64,000 bases of DNA from positions 1 through 64,000 of the forward strand of contig VEQF01000002.1 in NCBI GenBank assembly GCA_018883365.1, written 5' to 3'. Shown here piece after piece: positions 46,816-55,750 of the stretch (position 1 is the first letter of the stretch; each line of letters starts with the position of its first letter). A program made the position numbers and the translations under genes. The notes under the pieces are model-generated. The model was not told where the DNA came from. It worked only from the letters and a program-made list of their open reading frames with translations, and made no database searches. The DNA comes from Candidatus Nanopelagicaceae bacterium (GTDB lineage Bacteria > Actinomycetota > Actinomycetes > Nanopelagicales > Nanopelagicaceae).

Positions 46816-47976
46816 GTGATCAATCACAACCGGGCTGAGGCGATTATTGATTTATCCGCTATCGAAAAGAATATTAAGAGGTTGATGGCGCATGCCGGGA
46901 AGCCAGCGCTCGCCGTTGTTAAAGCAGATGCCTATGGACATGGTTTGATTCCAGTTGCAAAAAGAGCAATAGAAGCCGGGGCAAGCTGGCTTGGAGTCGC
47001 ATTGCTAGAGGAAGCGCTTTCATTACGCGAAAGCGGCATAAAGGCTCCGATATTGGCTTGGCTCACTCCAGTTACCGATGATTTTGAGACTGCATTAGAA
47101 AACGAAATTGATTTAGGTGTTCCATCTCTTGCGCATTTAGAGTTAATAGTTGAAGCAGCAAGTAAGAAAAATAAAACTGCACGAATTCATCTTGAGGTCG
47201 ATACTGGTATGACCCGCGGCGGTGCGCTGTATGAATGGGATGAACTAGTTGTGGCAGCGGCAAAAGCGGAAGAAACAAATTCCATAAAGGTGATTGGAAT
47301 CTGGTCGCACTTCGCCCGAGCTGATGAACCTGGTCATGAATTTAACAAGTTACAACATAACAATTTCTTAATCGCTCTAGATGCAGCACATCAAGCGGGC
47401 TTAAATCCTGAGATAACCCATTTGAGTAACTCAGCGGCAACGATAAATGATAAAAGTTCTCACTTTGATTTGGTTCGCCTTGGAATTGCAATGTACGGAT
47501 TATCCCCAGATGTAAAAACTATGGGGGACTCTAAAGAATTAGATTTAACTCCAGCTCTAACATTGCGGGCAAGATTGCATTTAGTTAAAGATGTCCCAGC
47601 CGGTTCTAAGGTTGGATACGGCGGTACTGCAGAAACTTTAACCGAAACCAAAATTGGAATAGTTGCAATGGGTTATGCCGATGGCGTTCCACGCAATGCA
47701 GATAAAACCGCAGGCGTACTGGTTGGTAACAAAATGTCACCAATTTTGGGACGGGTGTCTATGGATCAATTTGTTGTAGACCTAGGAAAAGAATCACAAG
47801 CACGTGCGGGAGATTGGGCATATCTAATCGGCGGTGTCGTTGGCAGCCATAAGGCCGCCAGTTACACTTCCGACACCTGTTACACGGCAGATACGTGGGC
47901 GGGTGCGTGCGGCACGATTAATTATGAAATCGTCACGCGAATCGGTCCGCGCGTAAAGAGAATCTATTTAGATTAG
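46816..47976 (+). CDS. alr: Alanine racemase
   Basis: 386 residues from a GTG. PLP lysine Lys36 in AVVKADAYGHG, the catalytic tyrosine in KVGYGG, GYADGVPR and GRVSMDQFVVD. It makes D-alanine for peptidoglycan. In other actinobacteria tsaE usually follows; here a 9-kb block is inserted. Confidence 0.96.
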   Translation: MINHNRAEAIIDLSAIEKNIKRLMAHAGKPALAVVKADAYGHGLIPVAKRAIEAGASWLGVALLEEALSLRESGIKAPILAWLTPVTDDFETALENEIDLGVPSLAHLELIVEAASKKNKTARIHLEVDTGMTRGGALYEWDELVVAAAKAEETNSIKVIGIWSHFARADEPGHEFNKLQHNNFLIALDAAHQAGLNPEITHLSNSAATINDKSSHFDLVRLGIAMYGLSPDVKTMGDSKELDLTPALTLRARLHLVKDVPAGSKVGYGGTAETLTETKIGIVAMGYADGVPRNADKTAGVLVGNKMSPILGRVSMDQFVVDLGKESQARAGDWAYLIGGVVGSHKAASYTSDTCYTADTWAGACGTINYEIVTRIGPRVKRIYLD

Positions 47977-47985
47977 AAGGAGAGT

Positions 47986-48792
47986 GTGCGAGTGCCAAAT
48001 AACTTGGCAGATCAAGACATCGTGCTCTCCGTTAATGATCTCTCCGTTAACTTCGGCGGACTTAAAGCGCTGAGCGGAGTCAATCTAGAGTTAAGAAGAG
48101 GCGAGGTTCTGGGATTAATCGGACCAAATGGCGCCGGTAAAACCACAGTCTTTAATGCGCTTTGCGGAATCGTTACTCCAGCCAGCGGAACTCTTTCTTT
48201 ACATGGCAAAGAGGTCAAATGGCCTAAGCCATATCAACTAGCAAAACGTGGAATTGCGCGAACATTGCAAGGCGTTGGTCTGTTTCCTGACCTAACTGTT
48301 TCAGACAATGTAATGATTGGCGCAAATCGTTTTGCTGAATCAGGTTTACTGCGTGCTGCATTTGGTACAAATGCAAAAGATGAAAAGAGACTTAAGGAAC
48401 GTGCGCAAGCTGCACTAGAGCGGGTTTATGTTGGTGGTGTATCTGATCGCCAAGCAGACACTTTGTCTTATCCAGACACCAAACGTGTAGCAATTGCTCG
48501 TGCTCTGGTCGCCGAACCTGAAATCCTGCTACTTGATGAACCAGCTGGTGGACTAGGTGCACAAGATATTGAGTGGCTCAATAGTTTGATTAATAATTTG
48601 AAAGCTCGCACTTCGATAATTATCGTCGAGCATCATATGGATGTTGTTATGTCTGTATGTGATCGTATTTATGTTCTCAACTTTGGTCAGATAATCGCCT
48701 CTGGAACTCCGCAAGAGGTCCGAAACAATGATGCGGTTATTGAAGCTTATTTGGGCTCGCACTCAAAGAAGAAGCCAGGACAAAAATCATGA
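47986..48792 (+). CDS. livG: Branched-chain amino-acid-type ABC transporter, ATPase LivG
   Basis: 268 residues. Walker A GPNGAGKTT, Walker B ILLLDEPAGG, and the C-terminal GQIIASGTPQEVRNNDAVIEAYLG typical of LivG. The signature reads LSYPDTKR in place of LSGGQ-like, common in LivG (LSYG.QR). RBS AAGGAGAG. First gene of a five-gene transporter operon. Confidence 0.9.
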   Translation: MRVPNNLADQDIVLSVNDLSVNFGGLKALSGVNLELRRGEVLGLIGPNGAGKTTVFNALCGIVTPASGTLSLHGKEVKWPKPYQLAKRGIARTLQGVGLFPDLTVSDNVMIGANRFAESGLLRAAFGTNAKDEKRLKERAQAALERVYVGGVSDRQADTLSYPDTKRVAIARALVAEPEILLLDEPAGGLGAQDIEWLNSLINNLKARTSIIIVEHHMDVVMSVCDRIYVLNFGQIIASGTPQEVRNNDAVIEAYLGSHSKKKPGQKS

Positions 48793-49502
48793 GCGGCTTA
48801 GTTGTAAATCGCCTAAGTGTTTCCCATGGCGCAATTAGTGCGCTTCGTGATGTTTCCTTCACGGTCGAACCTGGCCAGCTCGCAGCTGTTATTGGCTCTA
48901 ACGGTGCCGGAAAAACCACTTTATTGCGCACCCTTTCTGGACTTAAAGATGCCAGCTCTGGAAACGCTGAATGGAATGGTCGGGAGATGCTTGGTGCAAA
49001 ACCAGATGTTTTGGTGCGCCGAGGAATTTCCCATGTCTCAGAAGGAAAATCTGTAATTCCAGAGTTAACTGTTAAAGAGAATTTAGTACTAGGTGGAATT
49101 TGGCGCGCAAATAAATCTGACACCAACGCTGCAATCGCGGAAGTTGTAGAACTTTTCCCAAGACTTGGTGAGCGCATGGGTCAAGACGCAGACACACTTT
49201 CTGGTGGCGAGCGTCAGATGTTGGCGATTGGCCGTGCATTAGTCTCTCGCCCTAAATTGCTTTTGTTAGATGAGCCATCTCTAGGGCTTGCACCCCTTGT
49301 GATTGAGCAGATTTTTGAAACCATCGACAAGCTTCGTCACAAACTTGGTCTCACTGTTGTCTTGGTAGAACAAAATGCTATGAGCGCACTAGAAATTGCA
49401 GACACTGGAGTGATTATCAACCTTGGTGAAGTTGTGGCATCAGGCAAAGCCTCTGACTTAATCAACGATCCGGCGCTGCGTGCAGCGTATTTGGGTTACT
49501 AG
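48789..49502 (+). CDS. livF: Branched-chain amino-acid-type ABC transporter, ATPase LivF
   Basis: 237 residues. Walker A GSNGAGKTT, signature LSGGERQ, Walker B LLLLDEPSLGLAP, LVEQNAMSAL. ATGA overlap with livG. Confidence 0.92.
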   Translation: MSGLVVNRLSVSHGAISALRDVSFTVEPGQLAAVIGSNGAGKTTLLRTLSGLKDASSGNAEWNGREMLGAKPDVLVRRGISHVSEGKSVIPELTVKENLVLGGIWRANKSDTNAAIAEVVELFPRLGERMGQDADTLSGGERQMLAIGRALVSRPKLLLLDEPSLGLAPLVIEQIFETIDKLRHKLGLTVVLVEQNAMSALEIADTGVIINLGEVVASGKASDLINDPALRAAYLGY

Positions 49503-49511
49503 GGGGCGCTG

Positions 49512-50408
49512 ATGCAAAAAGTTATTGAAACGGTTTTGATTGGATTATCTACCGGATCTATCTACGCGCTTATGTCTTTGGCAATTGTTTTGGTTTGGCG
49601 CTCTACTCGAGTAGTTAACTTTGCCCAAGCGGGTCAAGCCATGCTCTCTACTTATATTGGTTATGAGATTGCCACCCGCTCTGAAGTTTTTTGGCTTGGT
49701 TTGGTTTTTGCAATCGCTGCCGGTGCATTAATTGGTGCCGGTGTTGATTATTTCTTTATGCGAGTTCTTTTCAAACACGCTACGACGGGACCAGCAGCAG
49801 TAGTTGCACCAGTTATTGCGACCTTAGGTTTGTTGGGATTAATCAGAAGCGCTGTTGGATTGATTTGGGGCGGCGATCTGCGCTCTATTCCGGCTCCGGT
49901 TTCCCGTGATGGTTACACAATCGGGGATACCACCTTGCCGTTCTCTCCGCTAAATACCTTGATTATTGTCAGTGTTTGCTTGGTTTTGATCGCAATCTCG
50001 ATTCTCTTCACCCGAACCAATCTCGGCCTCGCCCTTCGTGCTTCGGCATATGCACCAGAGATTGCACAGCTTGCCGGAATTAAAACCGCACAGACCAGAA
50101 CTATCGGCTGGGCGATTGCAGGTGGCGTTGGTGGAATTGCCGGAATGTTGATTACCTCTTACAACTTCCTCTCGCCAAACTCGCTTGACCTTCTCTTAGT
50201 CTTTGGATTCATCGCCGCTGTAATCGGTGGTTTAGAAAGCATGGTCGGCTCAGTTGTTGGAGCGTTAATTCTTGGAGTGGGACTGACCTTTATTTTGAAT
50301 TACGTAGGAACTTCATTGACATTTATCAGCGGTTTCCTAGTTCTAATTGTTGTACTACTAGTTAAACCAGAGGGAATCCTGGGATCAAGAAAGGGGCGCC
50401 GTGCGTAA
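49512..50408 (+). CDS. livH: Branched-chain amino-acid-type ABC permease LivH
   Basis: 298 residues with about eight membrane segments. GLSTGSIYALMSLAIVLVWR and the GGLESMVGSVVGALILGV loop are typical. It overlaps livM by 8 bases. Confidence 0.9.
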   Translation: MQKVIETVLIGLSTGSIYALMSLAIVLVWRSTRVVNFAQAGQAMLSTYIGYEIATRSEVFWLGLVFAIAAGALIGAGVDYFFMRVLFKHATTGPAAVVAPVIATLGLLGLIRSAVGLIWGGDLRSIPAPVSRDGYTIGDTTLPFSPLNTLIIVSVCLVLIAISILFTRTNLGLALRASAYAPEIAQLAGIKTAQTRTIGWAIAGGVGGIAGMLITSYNFLSPNSLDLLLVFGFIAAVIGGLESMVGSVVGALILGVGLTFILNYVGTSLTFISGFLVLIVVLLVKPEGILGSRKGRRA

Positions 50409-51372
50409 GCGTTTACTTTTCTTTATTCTCTTAGGTTGGGTCTTACTAATTGTTGGCGACCGTGTTGATGAGCTTCGCGTTTATCAGGGTGCACAGATTT
50501 CTATGTACGCGATTGCCCTTTCATCAATTGTTTTGCTAACCGGATATTCAGGTCAGGTTTCCTTAGGCAATGGTGCGATGATGGCTGTTGGTGGGTATGC
50601 CGCAGCTTTAACTTTGAATAATTTGCAGACCCCAATTTGGTTTGCATTCCTAATGTCCATTTTGGCTTCAGCAATATTTGGTGCATTACTTGGTGCATCT
50701 GCTGCCCGTTTATCCGGACCTTATTTAGCGGGCACAACATTGGCGCTCGCAGTCGGCCTTCCAGCTTTAGCAAATCAATTTGGATTCTTGGGTGGCGAGC
50801 AAGGAATTTTGTTTGATGTTGGATTCCCTCCAGAAAGATTTGGTGAAGAGTTCAGTCAGTACAAATGGTTTTTCTGGATTGCAACCTTTATTGCATTGAT
50901 CTCGTTATTTATTACCTCAAATATTTTGCACTCTCGTTTTGGTCGTACTTGGCGAGCTATCCGCGGCAACTCTTTGGCCGCTGAGCTAGCCGGAGTCCAC
51001 TCGGCCCGAATGAAGGTTTTGGCCTTCACCATCAGCTCGGCCATCGCGGGCCTGGCTGGCGCGGTGCTGGCTATGACAATCAGCCTGGTTTCCCCAGGCG
51101 CGTACACGCTCTCCCTCTCATTTGCCCTAGTTACGGGAGCGGTGTTGGCTGGCATTTCTAGCCTGCCAGGTGTGATGCTAGGGGCAGTGATATTGGTGGC
51201 AATCCCCGAATTCGCAGATGTGGTGGCCCACAGACTGGGTGATTCGGAGAAGGTCATCACTCACTTGCCGGGATTAATAGTGAGTGTATTGCTGATTCTT
51301 TCAGTGATATTCACACCAAATGGTCCTGGTGAGAACTTGCGCAAACATCGTAAGAAGAAGTCTGCGCATTAA
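50401..51372 (+). CDS. livM: Branched-chain amino-acid-type ABC permease LivM
   Basis: 323 residues from a GTG. YSGQVSLGNGAMMAVGGYAAA, RTWRAIRGNSLAAELAGV and AGISSLPGVMLGA are family motifs. A local GC-richer stretch lies near 50980-51200. Confidence 0.9.
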   Translation: MRKRLLFFILLGWVLLIVGDRVDELRVYQGAQISMYAIALSSIVLLTGYSGQVSLGNGAMMAVGGYAAALTLNNLQTPIWFAFLMSILASAIFGALLGASAARLSGPYLAGTTLALAVGLPALANQFGFLGGEQGILFDVGFPPERFGEEFSQYKWFFWIATFIALISLFITSNILHSRFGRTWRAIRGNSLAAELAGVHSARMKVLAFTISSAIAGLAGAVLAMTISLVSPGAYTLSLSFALVTGAVLAGISSLPGVMLGAVILVAIPEFADVVAHRLGDSEKVITHLPGLIVSVLLILSVIFTPNGPGENLRKHRKKKSAH

Positions 51373-51399
51373 CTAAAAACCCTCGATGGAAGGAAAAAA

Positions 51400-52695
51400 A
51401 TGATCGGAAAGAATCGTAGAAAGCGGACCTGGTTCGCTGCTGCGGTACTTGCAGCTGGAAGCCTCGTAGCAACATCTCTTCCAGCGCATGCAGAAACGGG
51501 CGTGAGCGCTTCTGAAATCAAACTCGGAATCACTCTGCCACTTACTGGCGCCGCGTCACCGGGATATAACAAAGTCGGAGATGCCATGAATGCGTACTTC
51601 AAGTACGTAAATGACAATGGTGGAGTTTATGGTCGCAAGATCACTCTCATTCAGAAAAATGATGAGTACTCACCAACACTCGCAGTGGCAAAGACAAATG
51701 AATTAATTTTGAAAGACAAGGTTTTTGCACTTGTCGGTTCACTAGGAACTGCGAATCACAAAGCGGTAGCTAAGTCAGTTGGCCTACAACGTCGCGGCAT
51801 TCCTGATCTATTCATCAACACAGGATTTAGCGGCTTCGCAGATAAGAAGGTATACGGAACAACATTCCCACTATTCCCTTCTTATTACATGGAAGCCAAG
51901 ATCATGGCTGAGTTCATCAAAGATAACTATGCTGGAAAGACACTTGGCTTGGTTTATCAGAATGATGACTTCGGTTCTGATGCAGTTAAGGGATTTGCTC
52001 AAGCTGGTTTGAAGTTTGATGTAACCATTCCTTACACCTCAGGTACTCAGAGTGCTTCAACAGCACAGACCTGGGTTTCACAACTAGCAGCTGGAAAAGC
52101 TCAAGTAGTTGTGATGTTCGGTGTTACCTCAGCAACCGGTCCACTTCTAGCTGTTGCAGCTGCTGCAAAGTATGCGCCACAGTGGATTTTGGGCTCAGTT
52201 GGTGGAGATGCAACAACACTTCGTGCACTTGGTGTTCCAGCTGCGGTTCTAACCGGAGCTCAGGGAGCATCATTCCTACCTTCACCTGGTGATACTTCAG
52301 ATGAATATGTGAAGTTGTTCCAGGAGGTAAATGCGAAGTACAACAACAACGTTGCATTTGATAACAACGTTCTAGTTGGTATGAACACCGCTATGTTGAC
52401 TGTTCAGGCACTACGCGCTGCAGGACAAAACCTCACACGCCGTGGCTTGATCCGTGCAATTCAAAGCAAGGGTTCAAAGTTCGCATCTGCCGGACTTGCA
52501 CCACTTAACTGGTCTTCAAGCAGCCAGGTTGGTTACAACGGTTACTGGTTCGGTCAATATGACTCAGCTGGAAACATGAAACCACTTTCAGGCGGAGTCG
52601 TTGTTTACACAACTGACAATGCAAAAGGCGCTGTTGTTAAGTCCAATTACAAGAGACCAGCAATGCCAGCGAAAGGATTGCCAAATAACTCATGA
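51400..52695 (+). CDS. Branched-chain amino-acid-type ABC substrate-binding protein
   Basis: 431 residues, periplasmic-binding fold type I (LivK-like). A Sec signal peptide (RRKRTWFAAAVLAAGSLVATSLPAHA) is followed by IKLGITLPLTGAASPGYNKVGDA and NELILKDKVFALVGSLGT. It overlaps the secreted hydrolase by 4 bases, suggesting the two work on related compounds. Ligands of this family range from amino acids to amides, urea and aromatic acids. Confidence 0.9.
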   Translation: MIGKNRRKRTWFAAAVLAAGSLVATSLPAHAETGVSASEIKLGITLPLTGAASPGYNKVGDAMNAYFKYVNDNGGVYGRKITLIQKNDEYSPTLAVAKTNELILKDKVFALVGSLGTANHKAVAKSVGLQRRGIPDLFINTGFSGFADKKVYGTTFPLFPSYYMEAKIMAEFIKDNYAGKTLGLVYQNDDFGSDAVKGFAQAGLKFDVTIPYTSGTQSASTAQTWVSQLAAGKAQVVVMFGVTSATGPLLAVAAAAKYAPQWILGSVGGDATTLRALGVPAAVLTGAQGASFLPSPGDTSDEYVKLFQEVNAKYNNNVAFDNNVLVGMNTAMLTVQALRAAGQNLTRRGLIRAIQSKGSKFASAGLAPLNWSSSSQVGYNGYWFGQYDSAGNMKPLSGGVVVYTTDNAKGAVVKSNYKRPAMPAKGLPNNS

Positions 52696-54338
52696 GAAAC
52701 TTTAAGTTCAAACGCTCACTCGCGTTCGTAGCGGTTTCTTCACTGCTCTCGCTAACAGTTGTTTCAATTCCAACTGCAGCTCGTGCAGCTGATCCAGCAT
52801 GTACCACCGCAAACTTTGTTACTACCTGCGTTGGTGCAACATCTGATACCGCTCCATACATGATGATTGTTCCTGCGAACTTCAATGGAACCGTTTATCT
52901 ATATTCACATGGTTATCGCAATAACGTTCCGCTTCCTGCGGCGATTTCTGCCATAACTGGTTTCCCAACTGCAGTGGCTAATACACCTGAGCCAGTACCA
53001 GGAGGAAATGCAGCAATTTACGGTCCGCTTCTCGCAAAGGGATACGCGGTCATGGGTTCAGGCTTTGCCCGTCAAGGCTGGAACGCTGATTCTGCAATCA
53101 AGACCAATGTTGAGTTAATTGGAGTATTCAAGAAGCAGTTCACCAAGACAACCAAGGTTGTTGCTTGGGGTAACTCTCTCGGAGGCTTTATCACTCAGGC
53201 ATTGGCTGAGCAGTATCCGAATCTGATTGATGCAGCTGCGCCGCTCTGTATGGCTAGCGACATCACACCAGCGCTAACACTTGCTGGAGATGCACTTTGG
53301 GGAATTAAGACCTTCTTTGATCCAACAATCAAGGGTGGAAATTACTCAGCAGGTGCTGCCGGTTATGCCGAAGCGATGGGTGACCTGGGCAAAGTATTTG
53401 GTGCGATTGGAGCATTGCAAGCTGCATTTGCAGCTAACCCAACTGCGCCAGCATGGCCAGCAACCTCAAAAGTTCCTGATGCACTTAAGGCAGTTCCATC
53501 ACGTAGCGCACTTGTTCTAGTTGCGCTTATGGCTGGAGTTCCATTGCAATCAGCGCACTTTGATTCAACCTCTGCACCTTCAGTGCTTCCTGCAGCGCAG
53601 CAAACCTCATTCCAGCTTGCAATTAACCCTGCATTTGCTGCACTTGAGAATATGGCAAATGCAGCAGCGCTTGGCGTACTTGTAACTTATGATCTTGAGC
53701 TACAAGCAGGCGGAGCAGTATTTGATAACTCTGCAACAGATTATGCAGCGCGTGTTGCTGATGAACAGTTCATCTGGAGCTCAGCGCTTTCAGGTAACTC
53801 TGCAACTGCAGCAATGCTCGGATATCTTGCAGCTGTACCTCGTGCAAAAGCGGATCCAGCAGCTGTTGCAAAGTTGAAGACTCTAACTTCCCATTCTGGA
53901 AAGCTAGATATTCCAACCATTCTATTTACTGGTGTAGCTGATCCAGTAACTGTTGCCGGTAATCAGCAATCAGTGGCGGATAAGTACGCTGCTTATTACG
54001 CTGAAAAGTGGGAAGAGGCAAAAGCAAACAAGAAGAAGACTGGTGACTATAAGAAGCCACAAAACAATCTTCTTGTGCTTTGGAACTTCACCCCAGAGAA
54101 GTACACCAAGTTCACAGCTGCTGGAGCACCAGATACATCTCTTCCAGCTGCAACTGGTACAAACCACTGTAACTTCACCGCAAAGCAGTATCTAGCGATA
54201 GCCGATCTACTCGCTTACGCTGCTGAAAATGGTAAGAATCTTTCAGGTGGCGCATTGCTAACCAAGCTACGTAAGGCTGGCAATATGACATTTGATCGTG
54301 GATACAGTGCACCAAAGATGAAGTACTACGGAGAATAA
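52692..54338 (+). CDS. Secreted alpha/beta hydrolase coupled to the Liv-type transporter
   Basis: 548 residues. Sec signal peptide ending near TAARA (residue 32). The nucleophile elbow is WGNSLGG (Ser162); a likely acid lies in FTGVADPVT and a likely His in TNHCNF. An Ala-rich insertion of about 200 residues separates the elbow from the acid. There is an early Cys pair (CTTANFVTTC). The substrate is unknown. Its ATGA overlap with the binding-protein gene suggests it releases the transported compound outside the cell. Confidence 0.8.
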   Translation: MRNFKFKRSLAFVAVSSLLSLTVVSIPTAARAADPACTTANFVTTCVGATSDTAPYMMIVPANFNGTVYLYSHGYRNNVPLPAAISAITGFPTAVANTPEPVPGGNAAIYGPLLAKGYAVMGSGFARQGWNADSAIKTNVELIGVFKKQFTKTTKVVAWGNSLGGFITQALAEQYPNLIDAAAPLCMASDITPALTLAGDALWGIKTFFDPTIKGGNYSAGAAGYAEAMGDLGKVFGAIGALQAAFAANPTAPAWPATSKVPDALKAVPSRSALVLVALMAGVPLQSAHFDSTSAPSVLPAAQQTSFQLAINPAFAALENMANAAALGVLVTYDLELQAGGAVFDNSATDYAARVADEQFIWSSALSGNSATAAMLGYLAAVPRAKADPAAVAKLKTLTSHSGKLDIPTILFTGVADPVTVAGNQQSVADKYAAYYAEKWEEAKANKKKTGDYKKPQNNLLVLWNFTPEKYTKFTAAGAPDTSLPAATGTNHCNFTAKQYLAIADLLAYAAENGKNLSGGALLTKLRKAGNMTFDRGYSAPKMKYYGE

Positions 54339-54365
54339 TCCGTAAACTTCATAAATAAGTAGTAC

Positions 54366-54404
54366 AGAAAGGGCTCGGGCCATCCGGGCCCTTTCTTCTT
54401 TTTT
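54366..54404 (+). terminator. Intrinsic terminator of the Liv/hydrolase operon
   Basis: 13-bp stem (54366-54378 with 54384-54396, one G-U pair), 5-base loop, then CTTCTTTTTT. A strong terminator. Confidence 0.92.
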
Positions 54405-54418
54405 CGAATCAAAAGCAC

Positions 54419-54424
54419 TACCGT
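54419..54424 (+). promoter_or_regulatory. -10 box of the DUF1800 gene (leaderless)
   Basis: TACCGT, six bases before the ATG at 54431. TTCTTT of the terminator tail sits at the -35 distance. No ribosome-binding site. Confidence 0.5.
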
Positions 54425-54430
54425 TAACAC

Positions 54431-55732
54431 ATGGCTGATGTTGCTGAACGCCGAGCGATTGCCAGACTCACACATCGATTTGGTTTTGGGCCCCGGCCAG
54501 GTGAATTCAGCAATCTTCTGAATTTAGGATTTACCAAGGCTGCAGAGAATTTATTGACCTCGCCATTAACCGATTCTTTTGCTGATAAACAACAGCCACC
54601 AGCGGTAAGTGATCAAGGTCCCCGTCCCCGCGCAAATAGCGCGCAAATTGTTCCTTATGCAACAGAGAAGCGAGCGCAACTAACCGAGTTACTGTTTTGG
54701 TGGCTGGATCGCATGGTTTTATCGGAACATCCGCTTCGCGAACGAATGACCTGGTTTTGGCATGGACATTGGGCCACCTCTTATCAAAAAGTTGATGATG
54801 CATTGCCGATGTTTAGACAAAATCAAACTTTGCGCAAACATGCGTTAGGAAATTTCGGCGAAATGTCTAAAGCCATGGTTAATGATGGCGCATTGATTTA
54901 TTGGCTAGATGGTCAAAGCAATACCGTAAAAGCGCCCAATGAAAATCTGTCCCGCGAGTTAATGGAGCTTTTCGTTCTTGGGGTTAATCGTTACACCGAA
55001 AGTGACGTACGGGAAACCGCTAAAGCATTAACCGGCTATAAAGTTAATAAAACTAGCGGTGATGTGACATTTAATCCAAAGCAGCATTACACGATGCCGG
55101 TTAGCTTTCTCGGTACTACCGGTGTTTATGATGGCAATTCATTAAGTGATTTCTTAGTTGCGCGTCCAGATTGTGCTTTGTTTATAACGGAAAGACTCTG
55201 GTATCGCTTCATATCAAGTTCTGAACCATTGGCGGACAGATCTTTGACTAATGCCTTTGCTACTCGCGATATCGCCAAATTAATAAAAGCGGTCGGCACG
55301 AGTGCGGCTATGCAGGATGAGAAATATGCAATGGTGAAAAGTCCGGTGGACTGGTTTGTTTCGGTCTGCAAGGCGCTGCAGATAACACCTTCACAATTTC
55401 CAAATACCGCTTTGATTAGAAACAACTTAAATTTGCTAGGACAAGTCCCATTCTTCCCGCCAAATGTTGGTGGCTGGCCTGCCGATCAAGCTTGGCTTTC
55501 TACCTCTTCTGCACAATATCGAATTGATTTTGCTGAGCGGTTAGTAAAAGTTGGAAATCTCTCACCAATCGCAGATGTAAGAGCAACTGCCCGAATGGAT
55601 GCTTTAGCTAATTGGCTTGGGGTAGTCGAATGGAGCGATAGAACCAAGATGGCTTTGCGTGGAGCGCAAAAAGATCCGGCTCGCATGACTTTGCTTGCAA
55701 TCTGTTCACCCGAATACATCGTGAGCGCATAG
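54431..55732 (+). CDS. DUF1800 family protein
   Basis: 433 residues. The family is recognised by HRFGFGPRPGEF near the start, the MTWFWHGHWATS block, NENLSRELMELFVLGVN..YTESDVRETAKALTGY and PFFPPNVGGWP. No signal peptide is visible. The family is found next to DUF1501 genes in many phyla; the biochemical role is unknown. Confidence 0.88.
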   Translation: MADVAERRAIARLTHRFGFGPRPGEFSNLLNLGFTKAAENLLTSPLTDSFADKQQPPAVSDQGPRPRANSAQIVPYATEKRAQLTELLFWWLDRMVLSEHPLRERMTWFWHGHWATSYQKVDDALPMFRQNQTLRKHALGNFGEMSKAMVNDGALIYWLDGQSNTVKAPNENLSRELMELFVLGVNRYTESDVRETAKALTGYKVNKTSGDVTFNPKQHYTMPVSFLGTTGVYDGNSLSDFLVARPDCALFITERLWYRFISSSEPLADRSLTNAFATRDIAKLIKAVGTSAAMQDEKYAMVKSPVDWFVSVCKALQITPSQFPNTALIRNNLNLLGQVPFFPPNVGGWPADQAWLSTSSAQYRIDFAERLVKVGNLSPIADVRATARMDALANWLGVVEWSDRTKMALRGAQKDPARMTLLAICSPEYIVSA

Positions 55733-55750
55733 TCGAGGAATTGAGGAACC

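Noticed and set aside
50980-51200. GC-richer patch in livM as a sign of transfer
   Set aside because: Short, in frame and within conserved permease sequence; similar patches occur at the end of tsaD.
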